From Azospirillum sp. B21 (GTDB taxonomy: Bacteria; Pseudomonadota; Alphaproteobacteria; Azospirillales; Azospirillaceae): DNA of 33,583 nucleotides. Shown piece after piece: positions 22,254 to 31,258 of this stretch. The translations under genes and the position numbers were made by a program. Every line of letters begins with the position of its first letter. The first letter of the stretch is position 1. The stretch is from the NCBI RefSeq assembly GCF_008364825.1, contig NZ_VTTO01000025.1, positions 37,160-70,742 on the forward strand, read 5' to 3'. The notes below the pieces were generated by a model. That model ran no database searches and was not told the origin of the DNA. It worked only from the letters and a program-made list of their open reading frames with translations.

Positions 22254-23714
22254 TCAGCCCCGCCAGAACTGGGGCATGAACAGCACAAGCACGGTGAACA
22301 GCTCCAACCGGCCCAGCAGCATAGCCAGCGACAGCAGCCATTTCGCAGAATCCGGCAGGGACGAGAAGGTGCCGGCCGGACCGATGATGTCGCCAAGCCC
22401 CGGCCCCACATTCGCCAGCGCGGTCACCGCGGCGCTGGCGCTGGTGATGAAGTCCAGCCCCAGGGCCATCAGCGCGATGGTGATCACGCTGTAGGCGGTG
22501 AAGAACAGCGCGAAGAAGACGATCACCGATCCCAGCACGTCATCGTCCAGCTGCCGGTTGCCGTACTGGCGCGGAAAGACGCCGCGGGGATAGATCAGGT
22601 GGAGGAAATGGGTGCGCAGTACCGTCACCATCACCTCGAACCGGAAGATCTTGATGCCGCCGGCGGTCGAGCCGGTGCAGCCGCCGATGAAGGTCAGTCC
22701 GAAGAAGACGCCGACCGCAAGATTTCCCCATTGGCTGTAATCGGTATAGGCATAGCCGGTGGTGGTGACGACCGACACCACGTTGAAGGCCACCAGCCGC
22801 AGGGCGTCGTGGAAGTCGTGCCCGTGCTTCAGCGCCAGCCAGATGCTGAGCGGCAGGATCACCGCGGCCAGGAAGCCCAGATATGTGCGTACCTGGCTGT
22901 CCTTCCACAGCGCGTCGCGCTGGCCGGTCAGGGTGCGGACGTAAAGCACGAAGGGCAGGCTGCCCAGCAGCATGAACAGCGTCACCAGCCAATGCAGGAC
23001 CGGGTTTTCGAAATGGCCGATTGAGCTGTCGGAGGTGGAGAAGCCGCCGGTCGACAGGCTGCTCAGCGCATGCACCACCGCCTCGAAGGGCGTCATCCCG
23101 GCCATCCAGTAGCAGACCCCGCAGATCGCCGTCAGCCCGGCATAGACCGCGACGATCGCCTTGGCGATCTGCTGGGCGCGCGGCAGCACCTTCTGCGACC
23201 GGTCGGAGGATTCGGTGCGGAACAGCTGCATGCCGCCCACCCGCAGCGCCGGCAGAACCGCGATGGCGACGCCGATGATGCCGATGCCGCCCATCCATTG
23301 CAGCAGCGCCCGCCACAGCAGGATGCCCTCCGTCGTCCGGTCCAGCCCGACCAGAACCGTCGATCCGGTGGTGGTCAGCCCCGACATGGTTTCGAAGAAG
23401 GCGTTGGCGTAGTTCAGCGACAGGTCGGGAAAATGGCCGAACTGGAAGGGCAGGGCGGCGAAGGCCGCGGTGCTGGTCCAGGTCAGCGGCGTCAGCAGGA
23501 AGGCCTGTCTCAGCGACAATCCGCCATGCAGGTGGCATCGGGTGCCGAGCGCCCCCGCGCCGCCGCAGGCGCCGGTGAAGGCGGCCGAATAAAGAAAGAC
23601 CCTGGCGTCCGGGTTGCCATAGGCGAAATCGACCGCGGCCGGGATCAGCATCGTCGCGGCGAGCGCCAGCAGCACGATGGAGACGATGAACAGGATCGGC
23701 CTGAAATTCGGCAT
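22254..23714 (-). CDS. trkH: Potassium uptake protein TrkH
   Basis: A 486-residue inner-membrane potassium transporter. The four pore-loop repeats of the Trk/Ktr fold are visible: MSGLTTTGST, SSLSTGGFST, SVVTTTGYAYTD and the final region ANVGPGLGDIIGP, each with a selectivity-filter Gly. Helices between them make up the rest. It takes up potassium together with the NAD-binding subunit TrkA, encoded 67 bp upstream on the same strand. ATG at 23714 is chosen over TTG at 23729, which has no ribosome site. The last residues (LVLFMPQFWRG) match the family's C terminus. Confidence 0.95.
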   Translation of the reverse strand: MPNFRPILFIVSIVLLALAATMLIPAAVDFAYGNPDARVFLYSAAFTGACGGAGALGTRCHLHGGLSLRQAFLLTPLTWTSTAAFAALPFQFGHFPDLSLNYANAFFETMSGLTTTGSTVLVGLDRTTEGILLWRALLQWMGGIGIIGVAIAVLPALRVGGMQLFRTESSDRSQKVLPRAQQIAKAIVAVYAGLTAICGVCYWMAGMTPFEAVVHALSSLSTGGFSTSDSSIGHFENPVLHWLVTLFMLLGSLPFVLYVRTLTGQRDALWKDSQVRTYLGFLAAVILPLSIWLALKHGHDFHDALRLVAFNVVSVVTTTGYAYTDYSQWGNLAVGVFFGLTFIGGCTGSTAGGIKIFRFEVMVTVLRTHFLHLIYPRGVFPRQYGNRQLDDDVLGSVIVFFALFFTAYSVITIALMALGLDFITSASAAVTALANVGPGLGDIIGPAGTFSSLPDSAKWLLSLAMLLGRLELFTVLVLFMPQFWRG

Positions 23715-23781
23715 GATGTCTCTGGTCAAGGGAGTGGGCGGCGGGAAGGCAATGACGTGTCCGGCAGGGCCGTACGGCCGG

Positions 23782-25161
23782 TCAGAAGAATTCCAGCCCG
23801 ACCGCGAACAGCTTTTCGACCTTGCGCACCAGATCGGCGGTGGCCATCACGATGACGCGGTCATGCGGTTCGATCACCGTCTGGCTGGTTGGGATGATGA
23901 CCTCCCCGCCGCGGACCAGCGCGCCGATCATCATGCCGGCCGGCAGAGCGATGGACCCGATGGGGCCGCTGACCGCGCGCGAGGTCTCCAGCGCCTCGGC
24001 CTCCACCACCTCGCCGAAATTGTCGCCGATGGTCTGCACCGCCGCGACCCGGCCGCGCCGGACATGGCGCAGGATCGAGGACACGGTAACCGCCGCCGGA
24101 TTGACCACCACGTCCATCCCCAGCCCGGCGACGATCGGCGCGTAGGACGTCTTGTTCAGCAGCGTGATCGCCCGCCCGCAACCGGCGCGCTTGGCCAGCA
24201 GCGAGGTGAAGACGTTGGTTTCGTCGTCGTTGGTGACGGCGACGATGGTCTCGGCCCGGCCGACCTGCGCCTCCTCCAGGATCTCGTGGTCCAGCGCATC
24301 GCCGTTCAGCACCACCGTGCTGGAGCGCAGCGAGCGCGAGATCAGCTCCGCCCGGTCCGCGTTGCCCTCGATCATCTTGATGGAGATGCCGCGCATGTGC
24401 CGTTCGACGATCTGCGCCAGGTTGAAGCCGACATTGCCGCCGCCGGCGATGACCAGACGGCGGGCCGGCGCCTCGCTGTGGCCGAACAGGGCGACGACGC
24501 GGACGATGTCGGCGGTGCGGCACACCAGATGCACGTCGTCGCCCAGCCGCAGCTGGTCGTTCCCCTTTGGCACGAAGCCGGCGCCGTCGCGGAAGACGGC
24601 CAGCACGGCCGCGCGCACGTCCGGAAACATCTCGGTCAGGCGGCGCAGCGGCGTGTTGAGCAGGGGCGAGCTGTTGGTGCAGTGGACGCCGATCAGGTGC
24701 ACCTTGCCGTCGGCGAGCGGCACCATCTCGAACGCGCCGGGGGAACGCAGGCGCCGCGCGATGCTGTGGGCGATCTCCACCTCCGGCGAGATGACGACGC
24801 TGATCGCCAGATGCTGTGCGGAGAACATCGCCGACCATTCCGGCTGCAGATAGGCCTGCTTGCGGATGCGGGCGATGCGCAGCGGGATGTTGAACACCGA
24901 ATGGGCGACCTCGCAGGCCACCATGTTGACCTCGTCGGAATGGGTGACGGCGATCAGCATGTCGGCATCCCGCGCCCCCGCCTGGGCCAGCACATCCGGG
25001 TGCGAGGCATAGCCGACCATCCCGCGCACGTCGTGGCTCTCGTCCATCCGCTGCGCCAGCTCGGTCGAGGTGTCGATCACCGTGATGTCGTTGTCTTCCA
25101 GCGCGAGGTGCCGCGCGATGCTGGCCCCGACCTGCCCCGCTCCACAGATGATCACCTTCAT
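23782..25161 (-). CDS. trkA: Trk system potassium uptake regulatory protein TrkA
   Basis: A 459-residue cytoplasmic protein of two RCK (TrkA-N plus TrkA-C) units. The first Rossmann site is IICGAGQVGASIARHL (residues about 4-19), and the second is VIAGGGNVGFNLAQIVE near residue 235. It binds NAD(H) and gates TrkH. ATG at 25161 gives the standard TrkA length; the frame is open further upstream, but that part lacks homology. It precedes trkH, so the two form an operon. In many alphaproteobacteria trkA follows the ntrYX genes; here it is instead divergent from a glutathione S-transferase gene. Confidence 0.96.
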   Translation of the reverse strand: MKVIICGAGQVGASIARHLALEDNDITVIDTSTELAQRMDESHDVRGMVGYASHPDVLAQAGARDADMLIAVTHSDEVNMVACEVAHSVFNIPLRIARIRKQAYLQPEWSAMFSAQHLAISVVISPEVEIAHSIARRLRSPGAFEMVPLADGKVHLIGVHCTNSSPLLNTPLRRLTEMFPDVRAAVLAVFRDGAGFVPKGNDQLRLGDDVHLVCRTADIVRVVALFGHSEAPARRLVIAGGGNVGFNLAQIVERHMRGISIKMIEGNADRAELISRSLRSSTVVLNGDALDHEILEEAQVGRAETIVAVTNDDETNVFTSLLAKRAGCGRAITLLNKTSYAPIVAGLGMDVVVNPAAVTVSSILRHVRRGRVAAVQTIGDNFGEVVEAEALETSRAVSGPIGSIALPAGMMIGALVRGGEVIIPTSQTVIEPHDRVIVMATADLVRKVEKLFAVGLEFF

Positions 25162-25394
25162 GCGCCTGCCCCCGGCCTGTCCACGCTGCACCCCGGCCCA
25201 ACCGGCCGATGTCAGCAAATGACGGCAAAGGCGAAGCGTTGCAAGCCAAAGCGGATCCGACAGGACCGAGGCGGCCGGGAGCGGGACGCAAAACCTTCCC
25301 ACGGCTCTGTCCATCGAGTGCTCCCCCGGCGGGCGGTTCGGTGGCAGGATGCGGGGCGGAGCCTCCGTAAACCGACACCACCGAAGGAACGTCC

Positions 25395-26000
25395 ATGTTG
25401 AAGCTGCGCTGGAGCCCCACCTCGCCCTATGTGCGCAAGGTGATGATGGTCGTCATCGAACGCGGGCTGGAGGATCGGGTGGAGCGGGTGGCGACCGATC
25501 CGTGGTCGGCCGAGACCGACCTGCCCAAGGAGAACCCGCTGGGCAAGGTTCCCGCCCTGACGCTGGAGGAGGGTACCACCCTGTTCGACAGCCCGGTCAT
25601 CGTCGAGTATCTCGATTCGCTCGGCGACCGGGCGCCGCTGTTCCCGCCGGCAGGGCCGGCACGCTGGACCGCACTTCGGTTCCAGGCGATCGCCGACGGC
25701 ATCTGCGACGCCGCCATCCTCCGCCGGCTGGAGTCCATGCGCCCGGACGGCGAGAAATCGGAAGGCTGGATGGAACGCCAGCGCAAGGCGGTCGCCCGTG
25801 CGCTCGACCTTCTGGAGACAGATGCGGCGGCGCTGGCCGGAGAAACAACCATCGGCACGCTCGCCGTGCTGGCGGCGCTCGGCTATCTCGATTTCCGTTT
25901 CGGTCATGAGGACTGGCGTGACGGCCGCCCGGCGCTTGCGTCATGGTTCGACAAGGCGGCGGACCGCGACAGCCTGCGGCGCACCGCACCGCCGGTGTAA
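25395..26000 (+). CDS. Glutathione S-transferase family protein
   Basis: A 201-residue cytosolic protein with the GST thioredoxin-like N domain (residues 1-80): SPTSPYVRKVMM holds the likely catalytic Ser, NPLGKVPALTLEEG the cis-Pro, and LFDSPVIVEYLDSL the Glu/Asp-Ser glutathione site. The C domain is helical (about 88-195), with ETTIGTLAVLAALGYLDFRF in place of the usual capping-box Asp. Its substrate is unknown. It is monocistronic, divergent from trkA, and followed by a strong terminator. ATG at 25395 has GAAGGAA upstream. Confidence 0.92.
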   Translation: MLKLRWSPTSPYVRKVMMVVIERGLEDRVERVATDPWSAETDLPKENPLGKVPALTLEEGTTLFDSPVIVEYLDSLGDRAPLFPPAGPARWTALRFQAIADGICDAAILRRLESMRPDGEKSEGWMERQRKAVARALDLLETDAAALAGETTIGTLAVLAALGYLDFRFGHEDWRDGRPALASWFDKAADRDSLRRTAPPV

Positions 26001-26042
26001 CACCCGCAATAAGACGAATGTCATGCCCTGAAGACGCGTAAT

Positions 26043-26076
26043 AAAGCGGCGCCTGACCCCGGCGGGCGCCGCTTTT
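26043..26076 (+). terminator. Rho-independent terminator after the GST gene
   Basis: AAAGCGGCGCC (26043-26053), an 11-nt loop, GGCGCCGCTTT (26065-26075), then a further T. The perfect 11-bp stem with a T run lies 42 bp after the GST stop. Confidence 0.9.
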
Positions 26077-26107
26077 GCTTCGCAGCGCTGTTTACGTTCG
26101 ATTCACC

Positions 26108-26136
26108 ATGGCTGGCCAATGGTCGGCCATCGACCA
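26108..26136. promoter_or_regulatory. Overlapping dyads upstream of the chemotaxis receptor gene
   Basis: An imperfect 23-bp palindrome from ATGGCTGGCCA to TGGTCGGCCAT (26108-26130) overlaps a perfect dyad TGGTCG-GCCAT-CGACCA (26120-26136). It lies about 100-130 bp before the receptor gene and may be an operator or mRNA structure. The rest of 26077-26237 shows no gene. Confidence 0.35.
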
Positions 26137-26237
26137 TCGTCGGAGCCGGTGATTTCGCGAGCGCAGCGATATTTCGATTGTGCGTCGCGAAAACTTCATC
26201 GAAGCGTCACCCAAACAGACAAAGAGAGGGGCTACCC

Positions 26238-28904
26238 ATGGCGTCGGCCGGCCTGCGGAGAACCGCGGGTCCGGTGCGGACAACCTCCAGACCACGGGTG
26301 GCCCACATGGCAGATCGCGCCGACCAGCGCCGGCGATCCGGCATCAAGTCGAAAATGCTGATCGCATTCGGCACCGTGGCGGCACTGCCCTGCCTCGCGG
26401 CGGTCGTCGGCTGGATGTCCTACGGCGCGGTCCGGGGACATGTCGCCGACATCACGGGAACCCAGGTGCCGGTGCTGAGCGCCGCGCATGGCCTCGCCAC
26501 CACCACGGCGCGGGTGCTGGCGCTGGGACCGCTGATCGACGCCGCATCGTCGGAGGAGGATTTGACCCGGCTGCGCAGTGCCATGGCGGCGCAGCGCGCG
26601 GAGTTGGACGGTCAGCTCGCCCGGCTGGCCGACGGGCATGGCGACATCGGCCGCATGGGCGAGCTGGCGGCCACCGCCCGTTCGCTTTTGGGCACCATCG
26701 ACGCGCTGGGCGCGGCGACCGGCCGCCGGCTGAGCCTGCAGGAACAGCGCAGCGCCCGGCTGGCGGAGTTGAGCGACGCCCATGCCCGGCTGCTGGCGGC
26801 GCTGAAGCCGGACATGCAGGCCTCGCGCGAACAGCTCGCCCAGGCGATCGCCGCGATGGTGGAGGCGACCTCGCAATCCTCCGAGGCGATCGGCGGCGAA
26901 CTGGGGCAGACGGTGATCCCGCTGTTCCAGCTGCGCGGCGCGGAGGCGGCGCTGACCAAGGCGCTGCTGATCGGCGCCTTCGAGACCGACCGGTCCAAGG
27001 TGATGTCGCTGTCCACCGACTTCGATTCGGCGCTGTCCGACCTGCAAGGCGCCCTGCGCCCGCTGGCGAAGAGCGAGGCGGCCGCTCCCGTCGTCGCGAC
27101 GATCAACGAGCTGTCGGCCTACGGCGACGGCGACAAGAGCGTCTACACCCGCCGTGTCCGCCAGCTGACCCCCGGCATCGGGGAGGCGGAAGCGCACAAG
27201 CTGGCTGAGTCCCAGGCCGCCGCGGTCGATGAGATCGTCCGGCTGGACCGCGACGCCAACAGCCGCATGCTGCCGCTGATGCTGAACTCCCGCGGGCGCA
27301 TCGCCGAGGCCGGGAATGCCATCGCGGAGCGGATGCAGGATCTCTCCACCAACGTCGTGCCGGAGGCCCAGCACCGCTACACCGTGCTGAGCGGCCTGAT
27401 GGCGGACGCCAACCTGCTGGCCGGCAAGCTGGCCGAGGCCGGCAATGCGGAGACGCCGGCCCGGCTGGCAGCTGCGCGCCGCACGCTGGACCCGCTGGCC
27501 GCGACCATCCGCAAGTCGTTGCAGGAGTCGCAAGGCGATCTGGGGGCAGAGGTCCGCCGGCTGGCCGAATGGCTGTTGGTGCTGGGCTTCGGCGACGACG
27601 GCATCCTGGCGCTGCGCGGCGGCGAACTGGCGGCCTATGCCGAGAATGCCGCACTGATCGACAGCAACCGCAGCACCGGCGCCGCCCTGACCGGGATGGT
27701 CGACGGGCTGGTCCAGTCGGCAGAGCAGGCGACCGCCGCCGGCGCGTCCGCCGCCCATGACGCGCTGGAGCGCACCAACCAGGTGCAGATCCTGCTGGCG
27801 ACCGCCGGCGTGCTGCTGGCCGGGCTGATCGTCTCCCTCTATGTCGGGCGCCACGTCGTCGGCCGGATGGAAGCGCTTGCCGACGCCATGCGCCGGGTCG
27901 CTGCCGGCGACCTGACGGTGGAGCAGAAGGCCGACGGCAACGACGAGATCACCGACATGGCCCGCGCTCTGTTCGTCTTCATCGCCAACGCCCGCGCCAT
28001 GGAAGAGGCGCATGAGAAGGTGGAGATCGAGCGCCGCAACGCCGCCTCGGCCCGCCGGACCAGCATGCTGGAGATCGCCGACCAGTTCGAACGCAATGTT
28101 CTGAGCAGCGTGGAGACCCTGGCCGAGGCCGCCCGCGTGATGGCCGCCCGCGCCCGCTCGCTGACCGACATCGCCGCCAATGCCAACGATCGGGCGGATG
28201 CCGCGATGCAGCTGTCCGGCGAGATGGCGGCGGGAATCCAGCAGGTGGCGACCGCCGCATCCGAAATCTCGCAGTCCATCGCCGAGATCAGCAAGCGCAC
28301 CGGCGAATCGGCCCGCATCATCGGTGACACCGCCGCCGGGGCGGAGCAGGTGAAGGCCACCGTTGCCGACCTGTCGAGCACGGCGGGGGAGATCGGCACC
28401 GTGGTCGGACTGATCGACGAGATCGCCGGCCAGACCAACCTGCTGGCGCTGAACGCCACCATCGAAGCGGCGAGGGCAGGGGAGATGGGCCGCGGTTTCG
28501 CGGTGGTCGCGGGCGAGGTGAAGGCGCTGGCCGGCCAGACGGCCCAGGCCACCGCCGAGATCGCCCGCCAGATCGCCGCAACCCAGGCGGCCAGCCGCCA
28601 GACGGCGGAGGTGGTGGCGACCATGACCGGCAGCGTCCAGCGCATCGAATCCAACGCCTCCGCCATCGCCTCGGCGGTGGAGGAGCAGGCGACCATCACG
28701 TCGAGCATCGTCGACAGTTCCCACCGGGTCGCGGTAGGGACGCAGGCGGCGTCGGACCATGTCGCCGGCCTATCGGAAGCCGCGGCCAAGGTGCGCGCCC
28801 AGGCCGGCGACGTGCTGCAGGTTGCGGAAAGCCTGTCGCACGAGGCGACCAGCCTCGGCTCCGCCGTGCATCTGTTCCTTCAGGAAATCCGGGCGGCGCG
28901 ATGA
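26238..28904 (+). CDS. Methyl-accepting chemotaxis protein
   Basis: An 888-residue transmembrane receptor. A first membrane helix (about residues 40-63) follows a basic N-terminal tail. A very long periplasmic region (about 64-512), helical and Ala/Leu-rich, is followed by a second helix (about 516-537), a HAMP domain (about 538-590) and the cytoplasmic signalling coiled coil (about 640-880). The hairpin tip that contacts CheA and CheW is IDEIAGQTNLLALNATIEAA plus RAGEMGRGFAVVAGEVKALA (about 724-763). Ligand unknown. ATG at 26238 has GAGAGGG upstream; a TTG at 26178 is less likely. No other chemotaxis gene is adjacent. Confidence 0.93.
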   Translation: MASAGLRRTAGPVRTTSRPRVAHMADRADQRRRSGIKSKMLIAFGTVAALPCLAAVVGWMSYGAVRGHVADITGTQVPVLSAAHGLATTTARVLALGPLIDAASSEEDLTRLRSAMAAQRAELDGQLARLADGHGDIGRMGELAATARSLLGTIDALGAATGRRLSLQEQRSARLAELSDAHARLLAALKPDMQASREQLAQAIAAMVEATSQSSEAIGGELGQTVIPLFQLRGAEAALTKALLIGAFETDRSKVMSLSTDFDSALSDLQGALRPLAKSEAAAPVVATINELSAYGDGDKSVYTRRVRQLTPGIGEAEAHKLAESQAAAVDEIVRLDRDANSRMLPLMLNSRGRIAEAGNAIAERMQDLSTNVVPEAQHRYTVLSGLMADANLLAGKLAEAGNAETPARLAAARRTLDPLAATIRKSLQESQGDLGAEVRRLAEWLLVLGFGDDGILALRGGELAAYAENAALIDSNRSTGAALTGMVDGLVQSAEQATAAGASAAHDALERTNQVQILLATAGVLLAGLIVSLYVGRHVVGRMEALADAMRRVAAGDLTVEQKADGNDEITDMARALFVFIANARAMEEAHEKVEIERRNAASARRTSMLEIADQFERNVLSSVETLAEAARVMAARARSLTDIAANANDRADAAMQLSGEMAAGIQQVATAASEISQSIAEISKRTGESARIIGDTAAGAEQVKATVADLSSTAGEIGTVVGLIDEIAGQTNLLALNATIEAARAGEMGRGFAVVAGEVKALAGQTAQATAEIARQIAATQAASRQTAEVVATMTGSVQRIESNASAIASAVEEQATITSSIVDSSHRVAVGTQAASDHVAGLSEAAAKVRAQAGDVLQVAESLSHEATSLGSAVHLFLQEIRAAR

Positions 28905-28932
28905 CCGTCGCGAAGCCGGCAAGAACGGGTCG

Positions 28933-28950
28933 GTTTCATAAAACTGACAC
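28933..28950 (+). promoter_or_regulatory. PHO box upstream of pstS
   Basis: GTTTCAT-AAAA-CTGACAC: two 7-bp half-sites with the 4-bp spacer of the PhoB consensus CTGTCAT-AAAT-CTGTCAC. The first half matches at 5 of 7 and the second at 6 of 7 positions. It lies 132 bp before the pstS start and implies induction by PhoB under phosphate limitation. I cannot place a confident -10 box. Confidence 0.8.
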
Positions 28951-29081
28951 GTAAACAAAACAAACCCGTCACCAGCGGTGGCTATGGTCACCGCGACGAA
29001 GAAGGCGGGTTACGACCTCCGGCGAAGGCCGGGATTTTCCCAGACCCAACGACACCGTCCAAACCTATCGGGAGTTTTGCC

Positions 29082-30158
29082 GTGAAAACCATGACCTCGG
29101 CGTTCGTTCGCTGCGCCGCCTTCGGTGCCCTGGCCGTTCTGTCCGTGTCGGTCGCCCCGCTGTCGGTCGCCTCGGCCGCCGACATCTCCGGCGCCGGCGC
29201 CACCTTCCCGTACCCGATCTATGCCAAGTGGGCCGACGCCTACAAGAAGGAGACGGGCACGGGCCTGAACTACCAGTCGATCGGTTCGGGCGGCGGCATC
29301 AAGCAGATCAAGGCCAAGACGGTCACCTTCGGCGCGTCGGACATGCCGCTGAAGCCGGAAGAGCTGGAGCAGGCCGGCCTGATCCAGTTCCCGATGATCA
29401 TGGGCGGCGTCGTTCCGGTCGTGAACCTGAAGGGTCTGAAGTCCGGCGAGGTCAAGCTGTCGGGCACGGTTCTCGCCAACATCTACATGGGCGAGATCAC
29501 CAAGTGGAACGATCCGCAGATCAAGGCCCTGAACCCGAACGTCAACCTGCCGAACACCGCCATCGCGCCGGTGTACCGTTCCGACGGGTCGGGCACCAAC
29601 TTCCTGTTCACCGACTACCTGTCGAAGACCAGCCCGAAGTTCAAGACCCAGATCGGCGCCAACTCTTCCGTCCAGTGGCCGGCCGGCATCGGCGCCAAGG
29701 GCAATGAAGGCGTGGCCAACATGGTCAAGCAGACGGACGGCTCGATCGGCTACGTCGAATACGCCTACGCCAAGCAGAACAACATCACGTATGTCGGCCT
29801 GCAGAACAAGGACGGCAAGACCGTCGTTCCGAAGATCGAGGCCTTCCAGGCCGCCGCGGCGAACGCCGACTGGGCCAACGCCAAGGGCTACTACGTCATC
29901 CTGACCGACGAGCCGGGTGCGGAGAGCTGGCCGATCACCGGCGCCAGCTTCATCCTGATGTACAAGAACCCGCAGGATGTCGCGGTCTCGGCCGAAGCGC
30001 TGAAGTTCTTCGACTGGGCGTACAAGAACGGCGCCAAGATGGCCACCGATCTGGACTATGTCCCGATGCCGGAGGCGGTCGTCTCCTTGGTCCAGAAGAC
30101 CTGGTCGCAGTCGATCCAGGCCGACGGCAAGCCGATCTGGACCGCGTCGGCCAAGTAA
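29082..30158 (+). CDS. pstS: Phosphate ABC transporter substrate-binding protein PstS
   Basis: A 358-residue periplasmic protein. The signal peptide (about residues 1-33) ends ASAAD. The mature chain begins ISGAGATFPYPIYAKW, and the phosphate-binding residues lie in GSGGGIKQI, FGASDMPL and YRSDGSGTNFLF, the standard PstS pattern. It captures phosphate with high affinity and delivers it to PstCA. The start is GTG at 29082, with GGGAG 7 nt upstream; the next ATG, three codons later, is a weaker choice. A PHO box precedes it, and several hairpins separate it from pstC. Confidence 0.97.
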   Translation: MKTMTSAFVRCAAFGALAVLSVSVAPLSVASAADISGAGATFPYPIYAKWADAYKKETGTGLNYQSIGSGGGIKQIKAKTVTFGASDMPLKPEELEQAGLIQFPMIMGGVVPVVNLKGLKSGEVKLSGTVLANIYMGEITKWNDPQIKALNPNVNLPNTAIAPVYRSDGSGTNFLFTDYLSKTSPKFKTQIGANSSVQWPAGIGAKGNEGVANMVKQTDGSIGYVEYAYAKQNNITYVGLQNKDGKTVVPKIEAFQAAAANADWANAKGYYVILTDEPGAESWPITGASFILMYKNPQDVAVSAEALKFFDWAYKNGAKMATDLDYVPMPEAVVSLVQKTWSQSIQADGKPIWTASAK

Positions 30159-30166
30159 CCACGGCC

Positions 30167-30251
30167 AACCCGACCCCGGGTTGCGCCGGCAGACGGCGCA
30201 CTCCGGGGGCATGATCCGCCGGTGGGGACGGAAATTTCGCCGCCCCCACCG
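30167..30251 (+). promoter_or_regulatory. Three consecutive hairpins between pstS and pstC
   Basis: AACCCG-ACCC-CGGGTT (30167-30182), TGCGCC-N7-GGCGCA (30182-30200, sharing one base with the first) and a longer stem CGGTGGGG...CCCCACCG with an inner CGG/CCG pair (30220-30251). Together they fill most of the 112-bp gap. Such structures can stop part of the transcription or protect the pstS mRNA 3' end, giving more binding protein than permease. Confidence 0.55.
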
Positions 30252-30270
30252 CACGCCTCACGGAGCGGCC

Positions 30271-31254
30271 ATGACCGAGATCGCGCTGACCTTGACCGAC
30301 GCACACGCTTCCACCGCCCGACGGGCCCGCCGCCAGCGCCTGCAGGATGCGGCTTTCCGCAACGCCACGCTCTTTTTCGCGCTGCTCGTCCTGTTCATTC
30401 TGGGCGGCGTCACGGTTTCTCTCATCGACGGCGCGCTTCCGGCACTGCGCGCGTTCGGCTTCGGGTTCGTCACGACCGAAGTCTGGAACCCGGTGTCGGA
30501 GGAATTCGGCGCGCTCGCCCCCATTTACGGCACGCTGATCACGTCGGTCATCGCCATGGCTGTCGGCATTCCGGTCAGCTTCGGCATCGCGCTGTTCATC
30601 ACCGAGATGTGCCCGGCCTGGCTCAAGCGACCGCTCGGCGTCGCCATCGAGCTGCTGGCCGGCATTCCCAGCATCATCTACGGCATCTGGGGCCTGTTCG
30701 TCTTCGCCCCCTTCATGCAGTCGACCATCCAGCCCTTCCTGATCAACACGCTGGGTCAGGTCCCGGGCATCGGCAACCTGTTCATGGGTCCGCCCTATGG
30801 CATTGGCATCCTAACCGCCGGGCTGATCCTGGGCATCATGGTGCTGCCCTTCATCACCTCCATCACCCGCGACGTCTTCGAGACGGTGCCGCCGATGGTG
30901 CGCGAATCCGCCTACGGGCTGGGCGCCACCACCTGGGAAGTGGTGTGGAACGTGGTGCTGCCCTACACCCGCACCGGCGTGGTCGGCGGCGTCATGCTGG
31001 GGCTGGGCCGCGCGCTGGGCGAGACGATGGCCGTCACCTTCGTCATCGGCAACGCGCACCGCATCAGCTCCTCCATCATGGCGCCGGGCACGACGATCTC
31101 GGCCTCCATCGCCAACGAATTCACCGAGGCGGTCGGCGACGTCTATACCGCCTCGCTGGTGGCGCTGGGCCTGATCCTGTTCCTGATCACCTTCGCCGTT
31201 CTGTCGATCGCCAAGCTGATGCTGCTGCGCCTGCAGCGCCAGGCCGGAGTCTGA
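30271..31254 (+). CDS. pstC: Phosphate ABC transporter permease PstC
   Basis: A 327-residue inner-membrane permease with six hydrophobic segments. It has the PstC pattern WNPVSEEFGALAPIYGTLITS, GIPSIIYGIWGLFVFAPF, and the coupling loop RESAYGLGATTWEVVWNVVLP followed in the next helix by GLGRALGETMAVTFVIGN. It forms the phosphate channel with PstA. ATG at 30271 (MTEIALTLTD) has GGAG 5 nt upstream; the frame is open farther upstream into pstS, but that is not coding. It is followed by pstA after 4 bp. Confidence 0.96.
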   Translation: MTEIALTLTDAHASTARRARRQRLQDAAFRNATLFFALLVLFILGGVTVSLIDGALPALRAFGFGFVTTEVWNPVSEEFGALAPIYGTLITSVIAMAVGIPVSFGIALFITEMCPAWLKRPLGVAIELLAGIPSIIYGIWGLFVFAPFMQSTIQPFLINTLGQVPGIGNLFMGPPYGIGILTAGLILGIMVLPFITSITRDVFETVPPMVRESAYGLGATTWEVVWNVVLPYTRTGVVGGVMLGLGRALGETMAVTFVIGNAHRISSSIMAPGTTISASIANEFTEAVGDVYTASLVALGLILFLITFAVLSIAKLMLLRLQRQAGV

Positions 31255-31258
31255 GGCC

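Noticed and set aside
23768..23779. Palindrome GGCCGTACGGCC just after the trkA stop
   Set aside because: Only 12 bp with no loop and no T run, between two genes that are very likely co-transcribed; not convincing as terminator or operator.
30058..30270. Upstream extension of pstC into the end of pstS
   Set aside because: The added residues are Arg/Ser-rich frame-shifted pstS sequence; the ATG at 30271 has a ribosome site and gives the normal PstC length.
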